64,000 nucleotides of DNA from Ascidia mentula (Eukaryota > Chordata > Ascidiacea > Phlebobranchia > Ascidiidae), in the NCBI GenBank assembly GCA_947561715.1, contig OX387197.1, forward strand, positions 16,662,266-16,726,265. The letters run 5' to 3'. The notes under the pieces are model-generated. The model made no database searches and was not told where the DNA came from. It was given only the letters and a program-made list of their open reading frames with translations. Position numbers and translations under genes: made by a program. Each line of letters starts with the position of its first letter. The stretch's first letter is position 1. Below, piece by piece: positions 1 to 9,640 of this stretch.

Positions 1-84
1 CTGTTGTTTGGCACTTCGAAAAAATTTGGGACTCTGCCGTTTTTTTGCCCGGCCATTTAGCTGGCCCTATGCATTTGCGCGGGC
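1..84 (-). repeat. Inverted fragment of the rDNA spacer subrepeat
   Basis: The reverse complement of this segment matches 285-367 nearly base for base. Both copies contain GGGCCAGC, AAATGGCCGGGC, a seven-A run, CAGAGTCCCA, a T-run and GTGCCAAACAA, with a few substitutions and a one-base indel. The window therefore opens inside a subrepeat that runs opposite to the direct copies downstream. The turn-around falls at about 84-129, which also holds a TCGCGCGA palindrome and a second short inverted piece (GGCCCTGTACATT). It could be a local inversion in the spacer or the arm of a larger head-to-head rDNA arrangement lying to the left. Confidence 0.75.
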
Positions 85-129
85 AGTAGAGTGGCCCTGT
101 ACATTGTCACTCGCGCGAGCCAAAAAAGT

Positions 130-330
130 GACAGAGTCCCAAATTTTTTCAAAGTGCCAAACGGCGGTCGTTGGCTGATGGCCTGTTGCTGCAGGCCTGC
201 CACACGCATTCGCAGTGCGCTCGGGCCTCGTTTCAAACATCGAGTACGCGAATCCGCGCGGCCGGCCGGCGAGACCTGGACGCTGGCCGCGCAAATGTAC
301 AGGGCCAGCGAAATGGCCGGGCAAAAAAAC
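130..330 (+). repeat. rDNA spacer subrepeat, copy 1 (201 bp)
   Basis: This is a GC-rich unit starting at GACAGAGTCCCAA and ending in a seven-A run. It aligns end to end with 331-525, sharing GTCGTTGGCTGATGGCC, TGCAGGCCTGCCACACG and CGGGCCTCGTTTCAAACAT. Tandem subrepeats upstream of 18S are typical of the intergenic spacer or 5' external transcribed spacer, where they often act as spacer promoters or enhancers. That role is inferred from position only. Confidence 0.8.
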
Positions 331-525
331 GACAGAGTCCCAATTTTTTTCAAAGTGCCAAACAACGGTCGTTGGCTGATGGCCTGTGGCTGCAGGCCTG
401 CCACACGCATTCGCAGTGCGCGCGGGCCTCGTTTCAAACATCGAACGCGCGAAAACGCGCGGCCGCCCGGCGAGGCCTGGACCCTGGACGCGCGAACGTA
501 CAGGGACACGCCAATGAGGAAAAAC
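331..525 (+). repeat. rDNA spacer subrepeat, copy 2 (195 bp)
   Basis: This is a direct tandem copy of 130-330, slightly shorter and with scattered substitutions. Divergence rises in its last 60 bp, around the CGCGCG-rich stretch, where the GGCCGGGC of copy 1 is lost. The next unit begins at the GACGG at 526. Confidence 0.8.
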
Positions 526-650
526 GACGGATTTTCTCTGAAGAGTTGTGTGTCGTTGGCGTGTTGGCGTCGCACACCCGCGGCTCGCACTCGCACAAGG
601 TGGCCGCCTTGTAAACCAGCGCGCGTGGACGGACGGACAGACAAACAAAC
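526..650 (+). repeat. Decayed third spacer subrepeat
   Basis: The order of motifs follows copies 1 and 2: GACGGA, a T-rich patch, GTCGTTGGC, a CACACCCGCGGCTCGCACTCG stretch resembling CACACGCATTCGCAGTGCG, then CGCGCG. Identity is much lower than between the first two copies. It fades into unique sequence near the GGACGGACGGACAGAC run. The end is approximate. Confidence 0.5.
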
Positions 651-1080
651 ATACAGGAGACCCGAGCGAGTTTCGTGCGTCAGGAGGAAGTGGGTGTCTC
701 GCGGTGGACGCAGAACCGTTCCAGCCCTACTATGTGGGGCAACCCACACTGGATGGGTGAAACGCGCTCACGTGCGTTTTCTACCGCCTGTAGGCGCGCG
801 GCTCGCTGAGCAGATGTGCTGCTGCTCGTACGACGCCGGTCGCTTTCACGGGGTGTCCCATCGCAAGCGTTCGGTACAGTTGCCAGCCTCGCCGGTGAGC
901 ATAAGCCGACCCGCTCTCGTTTTCGACTGCGGTCGGCGCTGCCGGCGTCGGTGACGGTTTTCCGAGTTCGCGCGGCGAACCAAGCAAAGAGTGTCGGTCG
1001 GTGGGTCGCGTCCTCGCGGACGTCGGACCCGGTGCGTGAAAAGGCGGCGGCCTCGTGCCGCCCAGCCCAGCTCTCGTAGC
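651..1080 (+). other. Presumed 5' external transcribed spacer
   Basis: This is GC-rich unique sequence directly upstream of the 18S 5' end. I see no gene in it. It holds small perfect hairpins: 733-748 (TGTGGG stem closed by a GCAA tetraloop), 785-796 (CGCC/GGCG) and 1043-1062 (GGCGGC/GCCGCC), the last ending about 20 bp before 18S. Such stems are common in pre-rRNA leaders. A Pol I promoter must lie upstream if this copy is active, but Pol I promoters are not conserved enough for me to place one. Open frames here overlap on both strands and resemble no protein. Confidence 0.6.
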
Positions 1081-2226
1081 TACCTGGTTGATCCTGCCAG
1101 TAGTCATATGCTTGTCTCAAAGATTAAGCCATGCAAGTCTAAGTACGCGCTCTCGTACAGTGAAACTGCGAATGGCTCATTAAATCAGTTATGGTTCATT
1201 TGATCGTACATCGTACGTGGATACCTGTACAAAATCTAGAGCTAATACATGCGGCAGGCGCCTGCCTCGCGGCGGGCGTGCATTTATCAGTCCAAAAACC
1301 GACCGGGCCGGCCTCGCGTCGCGCCCGACGCGTGTTTGTGACTCTGGATAACTCAGCGGATCGCACGGTCTCGCACCGGCGACGGATCATTCAAGTGTCT
1401 GCCCTATCAACTTTCGTCGGTAGGGTATCGGCCTACCGAGGTTCTTACGGGTGACGGGGAATCAGGGTTCGATTCCGGAGAGGGAGCCTGAGAAACGGCT
1501 ACCACATCCAAGGAAGGCAGCAGGCGCGCAAATTACCCATTCCCGACGCGGGGAGGTAGTGACGAAAAATAACAATACAGGACTCTAAACGAGGCCCTGT
1601 AATTGGAATGAGCACACTTTAAAACCTTTAACGAGTATCCATTGGAGGGTAAGTCTGGTGCCAGCAGCCGCGGTAATTCCAGCTCCAAAAGTGTATATTT
1701 AAGTTGTTGCGGTTAAAAAGCTCGTAGTTGGACGTTGGGCGCAGGCGGCCGGTCCGTCGCAAGGCGTGCACTGGCCGCACCTGGCCCTCTCCCCCGGCGC
1801 TCCGCCGGTGCCCTTGACTGAGTGTCGGCGGCGGCCGGGACGTTTACTTTGAAAAAATTAGAGTGTTCAAAGCAGGCGGCTCGCCTGAATAATGGTGCAT
1901 TGAATAATGGAATAGGACCTCGGTTCTATTTTGTTGGTTTTCGGAGCGCGAGGTAATGATTAAGAGGGACGGACGGGGGCATTCGTACTGTGCCGTTAGA
2001 GGTGAAATTCTTGGATCGGCGCAAGACGAACGACTGCGAAAGCATTTGCCAAGAATGTTTTCTTTAATCAAGAGCGAAAGTCAGAGGTTCGAAGACGATC
2101 AGATACCGTCCTAGTTCTGACTATAAACGATGCCAACCAGCGATCGGGGGGCGTTAGTTTGACGACCTCCCCGGCAGCTTGCGGGAAACCAAAGTCTTTG
2201 GGTTCCGGGGGAAGTATGGTTGCAAA

Positions 2227-2265
<39 letters not shown>

Positions 2266-2713
2266 CGTGGAGCCTGCGGCTTAATTTGACTCAACACGGG
2301 GAATCTCACCCGGCCCGGACACAGTGAGGATTGACAGATTGAGAGCTCTTTCTTGATTCTGTGGGTGGTGGTGCATGGCCGTTCTTAGTTGGTGGAGCGA
2401 TTTGTCTGGTTAATTCCGATAACGAACGAGACTCTGGCTTGCTAACTAGTTACGCGACCCGATCGGTCGGCGTTTAACTTCTTAGAGGGACTAGTGGCGT
2501 TTAGCCACACGAGATTGAGCAATAACAGGTCTGTGATGCCCTTAGATATTCGGGCCCGCACGCGCGCTACACTGACCGGATCAGCGTGTCCGTACCTTGG
2601 CCGAAAGGTCCGGGTAACCCGCTAAACCCCGGTCGTGCTAGGGATAGGGTATTGCAATTGTTTCCCTTGAAAGAGGAATGCCCAGTAAGCGCGAGTCATC
2701 AGCTCGCGTTGAT

Positions 2714-2746
<33 letters not shown>

Positions 2747-2904
2747 ATACTACCGATTGAATGGTTTAGTGAGGTCCTCCGATTGGACCTGGCGCGGTCG
2801 GCAACGGCCGCGCCGGCGTCCGAAAAGACGATCTAACTTGATCATTTAGAGGAAGTAAAAGTCGGAACAAGGTTTCCGTAGGTGAACCTGTGGAAGGATC
2901 ATTA
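1081..2904 (+). rRNA. 18S small-subunit ribosomal RNA, full length
   Basis: This is the structural RNA of the 40S ribosomal subunit, normally transcribed by Pol I as the first gene of the 18S-5.8S-28S precursor. It opens with TACCTGGTTGATCCTGCCAG and closes with GGAAGGATCATTA. Between these, the conserved landmarks occur in order: the 530 loop (1658-1676, GTGCCAGCAGCCGCGGTAA), TTAGAGTGTTCAAAGCAGGC (about 1858), GGTGAAATTCTTGGAT (about 2000), GAATTGACGGAAGGGCACC (2241) and GTACACACCGCCCG (2730). The length, 1,824 bp, is normal for an invertebrate, and I see no large deletion. V4 (about 1731-1850) is GC-rich. Oddities: G at 2865 where the decoding site normally has T (E. coli U1498), A at 2747 where C is usual (E. 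coli C1409), T at 2891 giving CCTGTGGAAGG, and CATGCAAGTCTAAG near the 5' end. These could be lineage changes, pseudogene decay or consensus errors. Identification as 18S is certain; whether it is functional is not. Confidence 0.97.
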
Positions 2905-2995
2905 CCGGTCGGTCGTCGACTTCGGTCGCTGGACAGGCAGGCAGGACAAGGATCTCGTTGCTATGCGGCCGCTCGCGCGGACCCCTTTGCGGGGG
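2905..2995 (+). other. Start of ITS1, truncated by satellite 1
   Basis: These 91 bp after the 18S 3' end are GC-rich and unlike the satellite, as expected for ITS1. They include GGTCGGTCGTCGAC, a NotI-type GCGGCCGC palindrome (2965-2972) and a hairpin at the far end. No 5.8S follows anywhere in the window. ITS1 is normally a few hundred bases to about 2 kb and leads to 5.8S, so this is best read as a truncated spacer at a breakpoint. A satellite-expanded ITS1 is less likely. Confidence 0.65.
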
Positions 2996-2999
2996 GTCC
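2979..2999 (+). other. GC hairpin at the rDNA/satellite junction
   Basis: GGACCCC (2979-2985) pairs perfectly with GGGGTCC (2993-2999) across a seven-base loop. The right arm contains the first bases (GTCC) of the first satellite 1 unit, so the rDNA-satellite switch lies inside a stem. This could be a breakpoint signature or coincidence. Confidence 0.6.
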
Positions 3000-3122
3000 A
3001 GCCTATGTCTCGCATTGTTAAGTGGGCTTGGGGCTCGAAAAAAACAGAGTCCAGCCTATCCCACCCAGTCTTAACTTCGGCCCTATCTCGCCCATTGTTA
3101 AGTGGGTCGGGAAGAAAACAGA
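2996..3122 (+). repeat. First satellite 1 unit (half A 2996-3048, half B 3049-3122)
   Basis: This is a reference copy of the unit. It differs from the consensus in half A by GTCTCGCATT instead of GTCTCCCATT. In half B, CCCAC (3060-3064) plus TTAAC (3071-3075) can pair with GTTAAGTGGG (3097-3106), giving a ten-pair stem with a six-base bulge. Half A carries the partial palindrome CCCATTGTTAAGTGGG. Transcripts of either strand would therefore fold repeatedly. Confidence 0.85.
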
Positions 3123-6100
3123 GTCCAGCCTATGTCTCCCATTGTTAAGTGGGCTTGGGGCTCGAAAAAAACAGAGTCCAGCCTATCCCACCCAGTCTTA
3201 ACTTCGGCCCTATCTCGCCCATTGTTAAGTGGGTCGGGAAGAAAACAGAGTCCAGCCTATGTCTCCCATTGTTAAGTGGGCTTGGGGCTCGAAAAAAACA
3301 GAGTCCAGCCTATCCCAACCAGTCTTAACTTCGGCCCTATCTCGCCCATTGTTAAGTGGGTCGCAAAAAAAACAAGAGCCAGCCTATGTCTCCCATTGTT
3401 AAGTGGGCTTGGGGCTCGAAAAAAACAGAGACCAGCCTATCCCACCCAGTGTTATCTTCGGCCGTATCTCGCCCATTTTTAAGTGGGTCGCAAAAAAAAC
3501 AGAGTCCAGCCTATGTCTCCCATTGTTAAGTGGGCTTGGGCTCGAAAAAAACAGAGTCCAGCCTATCCCACCCAGTCTTAACTTCGGCCCTATCTCGCCC
3601 ATTGTTAAGTGGGTCGCGAAAAAAACAAGAGCCCAGCCTATGTCTCCCATTGTTAAGTGGGCTTGGGCTCGAAAAAAACAGAGTCCAGCCTATCCCACCC
3701 AGTCTTAACTTCGGCCCTATCTCGCCCATTGTTAAGTGGGTCGGGAAGAAAACAGAGTCCAGCCTATGTCTCCCATTGTTAAGTGGGCTTGGGGCTCGAA
3801 AAAAACAGAGTCCAGCCTATCCCACCCAGTCTTAACTTCGGCCCTATCTCGCCCATTGTTAAGTGGGTCGCGAAAAAAACAGAGTCCAGCCTATGTCTCC
3901 CATTGTTAAGTGGGCTTGGGGCTCGAAAAAAACAGAGTCCAGCCTATCCCACCCAGTCTTAACTTCGGCCCTATCTCGACCATTGTTAAGTGGGTCGCGA
4001 AAAAAACAGAGTCCAGCCTATGTCTCCCATTGTTAAGTGGGCTTGGGCTCGAAATAAACAGAGTCCAGCCTATCCCACCCAGTCTTAACTTCGACCCTAT
4101 CTCGCCCATTGTTAAGTGGGTCGCAAAAAAAACAGAGTCCAGCCTATGTCTCCCATTGTTAAGTGGGCTTGGGGCTCGAAAAAAACAGAGTCCAGCCTAT
4201 CCCACCCAGTCTTAACTTCGGCCCTATCTCGCCCATTGTTAAGTTGGTCGCGAAAAAAACAGAGTCCAGCCTATGTCTCCCATTGTTAAGTGGGCTTGGG
4301 GCTCGAAAAAAACAGAGTCCAGCCTATCCCACCCAGTCTTAACTTCGGCCCTATCTCGCCCATTGTTAAGTTGGTCGCGAAAAAAACAGAGTCCAGCCTA
4401 TGTCTCCCATTGTTAAGTGGGCTTGGGGCTCGAAAAAAACAGAGTCAAGCCTATCCCAACCAGTCTTAACTTCGGCCCTATCTCGCCCATTGTTAAGTGG
4501 GTCGGGAAGAAAACAGAGTCCAGCCTATGACTCCCATTGTTAAGTGGGCTTGGGGCTCGAAAAAAACAGAGTCCAGCCTATCCCACCAAGTCTTAACTTC
4601 GGCCCTATCTCGCGGGTCGCGAAAAAAACAGAGTCCAGCCTATGTCTCCCATTGTTAAGTGGGCTTGGGGCTCGAAAAAAACAGAGTCCAGCCTATAACA
4701 CCCAGTCTTAACTTCGGCCCTATCTCGCCCATTGTTAAGTGGGTCGCGAAAAAAACAGAATCCAGCCTATGTCTCCCATTGTTAAGTGGGCTTGGGCTCC
4801 AAAAAAAAACAGAGTCCAGCCTATCCCACCCAGTCTTAACTTCGGCCCTATCTCGCCCATTGTTAAGTGGGTCGCAAAAAAAACAGAGTCCAGCCTATGT
4901 CTCCCATTGTTAAGTGGGCTTGGGGCTCGAAAAAAACAGAGTCCAGCCTATCCCACCCAGTCTTAATTTCGGCCCTATCTCGCCCATTGTTAAGTGGGTC
5001 GGGAAGAAAACAGAGTCCAGCCTATGTCTCCCATTGTTAAGTGGGCTTGGGGCTCGAAAAAACAGAGTCCAGCCTATCCCACCCAGTCTTAACTTCGGCC
5101 CTATCTCGCGGGTCGCGAAAAAAACAGATTCCAGCCTATGTCTCCCATTGTTAAGTGGGCTTGGGGCTCGAAAAAAACAGAGTCCAGCCTATCCCACCCA
5201 GTCTTAACTTCGGCCCTATCTCGCCCATTGTTAAGTGGGTCGCAAAAAAAACAAGAGTCCAGCCTATGTCTCCCATTGTTAAGTGGGCTTGGGGCTCGAA
5301 AAAAGCAGAGTCCAGCCTATAACACCCAGTCTTAACTTCGGCCCTATCTCGCCCAGTGTTAAGTTGGTCGGGAAAAAAACAGAGTCCAGCCTATGTCTCC
5401 CATTGTTAAGTGGGCTTGGGGCTCGAAAAAAACAGAGTCCAGCCTATCCCACCCAGTCTTAACTTCGGCCCTATCTCGCCCATTGTTAAGTGGGTCGCAA
5501 AAAAAACAGAGTCCAGCCTATGTCTCCCATTGTTAAGTGGGCTTGGGGCTCGAAAAAAACAGAGTCCAGCCTATCCCACCCAGTCTTAATTTCGGCCCTA
5601 TCTCGCCCATTGTTAAGTGGGTCGGGAAGAAAACAGAGTCCAGCCTATGTCTCCCATTGTTAAGTGGGCTTGGGGCTCGAAAAAACAGAGTCCAGCCTAT
5701 CCCACCCAGTCTTAACTTCGGCCCTATCTCGCGGGTCGCGAAAAAAACAGATTCCAGCCTATGTCTCCCATTGTTAAGTGGGCTTGGGGCTCGAAAAAAA
5801 CAGAGTCCAGCCTATCCCACCCAGTCTTAACTTCGGCCCTATCTCGCCCATTGTTAAGTGGGTCGCGAAAAAAACGGAGTCCAGCCTATGTCTCCCATTG
5901 TTAAGTGGGCTTGGGGCTCGAAAAAACAGAGTCCAGCCTATCCCACCCAGTCTTAACTTCGGCCCTATCTCGCCCATTGTTAAGTTGGTCGCGAAAAAAA
6001 CAGAGTCCAGCCTATGTCTCCCATTGTTAAGTGGGCTTGGGGCTCGAAAAAAACAGAGTCCAGCCTATAACACCCAGTCTTAACTTCGGCCCTATCTCGC

Positions 6101-7869
6101 CCATTGTTAAGTGGGTCGCAAAAAAAACACAGTCCAGCCTATGTCTCCCATTGTTAAGTGGGCTTGGGGCTCGAAAAAAACAGAGTCCAGCCTATCCCAC
6201 CCAGTCTTAACTTCGGCCCTATCTCGCCCATTGTTAAGTGGGTCGGGAAGAAAACAGAGTCCAGCCTATGTCTCCCATTGTTAAGTGGGCTTGGGGCTCG
6301 AAAAAAACAGAGTCCAGCCTATCCCACCCAGTCTTAACTTCGGCCCTATCTCGCGGGTCGCGAAAAAAACAGATTCCAGCCCATGTCTCCCATTGTTAAG
6401 TGGGCTTGGGGCTCGAAAAAAACAGAGTAAAGCCTATCCCACCCAGTCTTAACTTCGGCCCTATCTCGCGGGTCGCGAAAAAAACAGATTCCAGCCTATG
6501 TCTCCCATTGTTAAGTGGGCTTGGGGCTCGAAAAAAACAGAGTAAAGCCTATCCCACCCAGTCTTAACTTCGGCCCTATCGCGCCCATTGTTAAGTGGGT
6601 CGCAAAAAAAACAGAGTCCAGCCTATGTCTCCCATTGTTAAGTGGGCTTGGGGCTCGAAAAAAACAGAGTCCAGCCTATAACACCCAGTCTTAACTTCGG
6701 CCCTATCTCGACCATTGTTAAGTGGGTCGCAAAAAAAACAAGAGTCCAGCCTATGTCTCCCATTGTTAAGTGGGCTTGGGGATCGAAAAAAACAGAGTCC
6801 AGCCTATAACACCCAGTCTTAACTTCGGCCTTATCTCGCCCATTTTTAAGTGGGTCGCAAAAAAAACAGAGTCCAGCCTATGTCTCCCATTGTTAAGTGG
6901 GCTTGGGGCTCGAAAAAAACAGAGTCCAGCCTATAACACCCAGTCTTAACTTCGGCCCTATCTCGCCCATTGTTAAGTGGATCGCAAAAAAAACAGAGTC
7001 CAGCCTATGTCTCCCATTGTTAAGTGGGCTTGGGGCTCGAAAAAAACAGAGTCCAGCCTATCCCACCCAGTCATAACTTCGGCCCTATCTCGCCCATTGT
7101 TAAGTGGGTCGGGAAGAAAACAGAGTCCAGCCTATGTCTCCCATTGTTAAGTGGGCTTGGGGCTCGAAAAAAACAGAGTCCAGCCTATCCCACCCAGTCT
7201 TAACTTCGGCCCTATCTCGCGGGTCGCGAAAAAAACAGATTCCAGCCCATGTCTCCCATTGTTAAGTGGGCTTGGGGCTCGAAAAAAACAGAGTCCAGCC
7301 CATCCCACCCAGTCTTAACTTCGGCCCTATCTCGCCCATTGTTAAGTGGGTCGCGAAAAAAACAGAGTCCAGCCTATGTCTCCCATTGTTAAGTGGGCTT
7401 GGGGCTCGAAAAAAACAGAGTCCAGCCTATAACACCCAGTCTTAACTTCGGCCCTATCTCGCCCATTGTTAAGTGGGTCGCAAAAAAAACACAGTCCAGC
7501 CTATGTCTCCCATTGTTAAGTGGGCTTGGGGCTCGAAAAAAACAGAGTCCAGCCTATCCCACCCAGTCTTAACTTCGGCCCTATCTCGCCCATTGTTAAG
7601 TTGGTCGCGAAAAAAACAGAGTCCAGCCTATAACACCCAGTCTTAACTTCGGCCCTATCTCGCCCATTGTTAAGTGGGTCGCAAAAAAAACACAGTCCAG
7701 CCTATGTCTCCCATTGTTAAGTGGGCTTGGGGCTCGAAAAAAACAGAGTCCAGCCTATCCCACCCAGTCTTAACTTCGGCCCTATCTCGCCCATTGTTAA
7801 GTGGGTCGGGAAGAAAACAGAGTCCAGCCTATGTCTCCCATTGTTAAGTGGGCTTGGGGCTCGAAAAAA

Positions 7870-9640
7870 ACAGAGTCCAGCCTATCCCACCCAGTCTTAA
7901 CTTCGGCCCTATCTCGCGGGTCGCGAAAAAAACAGATTCCAGCCTATGTCTCCCATTGTTAAGTGGGCTTGGGGCTCGAAAAAAACAGAGTAAAGCCTAT
8001 CCCACCCAGTCTTAACTTCGGCCCTATCTAGCCCATTGTTAAGTGGGTCGCAAAAAAAACAGAGTCCAGCCTATGTCTCCCATTGTTAAGTGGGCTTGGG
8101 GATCGAAAAAAACAGAGTCCAGCCTATCCTACCCAGTCTTAACTTCGGCCCTATCTAGCCCATTGTTAAGTGGGTCGCGAAAAAAACAGAGTCCAGCCTA
8201 TGTCTCCCATTGTTAAGTGGGCTTGGGGCTCGAAAAAAACAGAGTCCAGCCTATCCCACCCAGTCTTAACTTCGGCCCTATCTAGCCCATTGTTAAGTGG
8301 GTCGCGAAAAAATCAGAGTCCAGCCTATGTCTCCCATTGTTAAGTGGGCTTGGGGCTCGAAAAAAACAGAGTCCAGCCTATCCTACCCAGTCTTAACTTC
8401 GGCCCTATCTCGCCCATTGTTAAGTGGGTCGCGAAGAAAACAGAGTCCAGCCTATGTCTCCCATTGTTAAGTGGGCTTGGGGCTCGAAAAAAACAGAGTC
8501 CAGCCTATCCCACCCAGTCTTAACTTCGGCCCTATCTCGCCCATTGTTAAGTGGGTCGGGAAGAAAACAGAGTCCAGCCTATGTCTCCCATTGTTAAGTG
8601 GGCTTGGGGCTCGAAAAAAACAGAGTCCAGCCTATCCCAACCAGTCTTAACTTCGGCCCTATCTCGCCCATTGTTAAGTGGGTCGCAAAAAAAAAATTCC
8701 AGCCTATGTCTCCCATTGTTAAGTGGGCTTGGGGCTCGAAAAAAACAGAGTCCAGCCTATCCCACCCAGTCTTAACTTCGGCCCTATCTCGCCCATTGTT
8801 AAGTGGGTCGGAAAAAAACAGAGTCCAGCCTATGTCTCCCATTGTTAAGTGGGCTTGGGCTCGAAAAAAACAGAGTCCAGCCTATCCCACCCAGTCTTAA
8901 CTTCGGCCCTATCTCGCCCATTGTTAAGTGGGTCGCGAAAAAAACAGAGTCCAGCCTATGTCTCCCATTGTTAAGTGGGCTTGGGGCTCGAAAAAACAGA
9001 GTCCAGCCTATCCCACCCAGTCTTAACTTCGGCCCTATCTCGCCCATTGTGAAGTGGGTCGCGAAAAAACAAGAGTCCAGCCTATGTCTCCCATTGTTAA
9101 GTGGGCTTGGGCTCGAAAAAACAGAGTCCAGCCTATCCCACCCAGTCTTAACTTCGGCCCTATCTCGCCCATTGTTAAGTTGGTCGCGAAAAAAACAGAG
9201 TCCAGCCTATGTCTCCCATTGTTAAGTGGGCTTGGGGCTCGAAAAAAACCGAGTCCAGCCTATAACACCCAGTCTTAACTTCGGCCCTATCTCGCCCATT
9301 GTTAAGTGGGTCGCAAAAAAAACACAGTCCAGCCTATGTCTCCCATTGTTAAGTGGGCTTGGGGCTCGAAAAAAACAGAGTCCAGCCTATCCCACCCAGT
9401 CTTAACTTCGGCCCTATCTCGCCCATTGTTAAGTGGGTCGGGAAGAAAACAGAGTCCAGCCTATGTCTCCCATTGTTAAGTGGGCTTGGGGCTCGAAAAA
9501 AACAGAGTCCAGCCTATCCCACCCAGTCTTAACTTCGGCCCTATCTCGCGGGTCGCGAAAAAAACAGATTCCAGCCTATGTCTCCCATTGTTAAGTGAGC
9601 TTGGGGCTCGAAAAAAACAGAGTAAAGCCTATCCCACCCA
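7870..9640 (+). repeat. Satellite 1 duplicated block, copy 1 of the 3,623-bp-offset pair
   Basis: Rare variants occur here in the same order as at 11493-13263: the 12-bp-deleted unit near 7916, GAGTAAAGCC at 7988, GGGGATCG near 8099, AATCAGAG at 8311, an A-run followed by ATTCC near 8692, GTGAAGTGG near 9049 and ACCGAG near 9248. All are offset by 3,623 bp. Only a few single-base differences are visible (for example GTGGGC versus GTGAGC). Block edges are approximate. Confidence 0.75.

Noticed and set aside
91..954. 287-residue plus-strand frame upstream of 18S
   Set aside because: It lies in GC-rich rDNA spacer subrepeats, overlaps equally long frames on the other strand, contains the same peptide twice because the DNA is repeated, and resembles no protein family.
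1466..1476. GGTTCGATTCC, identical to a tRNA B-box
   Set aside because: It is a conserved part of 18S (CAGGGTTCGATTCCGGAG). No A-box or cloverleaf surrounds it.
1081..2904. Open frames inside the 18S gene
   Set aside because: They are chance frames in a structural RNA.
2905..3400. 5.8S or 28S gene, or an R1/R2-type retrotransposon, downstream of 18S
   Set aside because: I looked for 5.8S-like sequence, 28S core motifs and a reverse-transcriptase frame and saw none. Only satellite follows.
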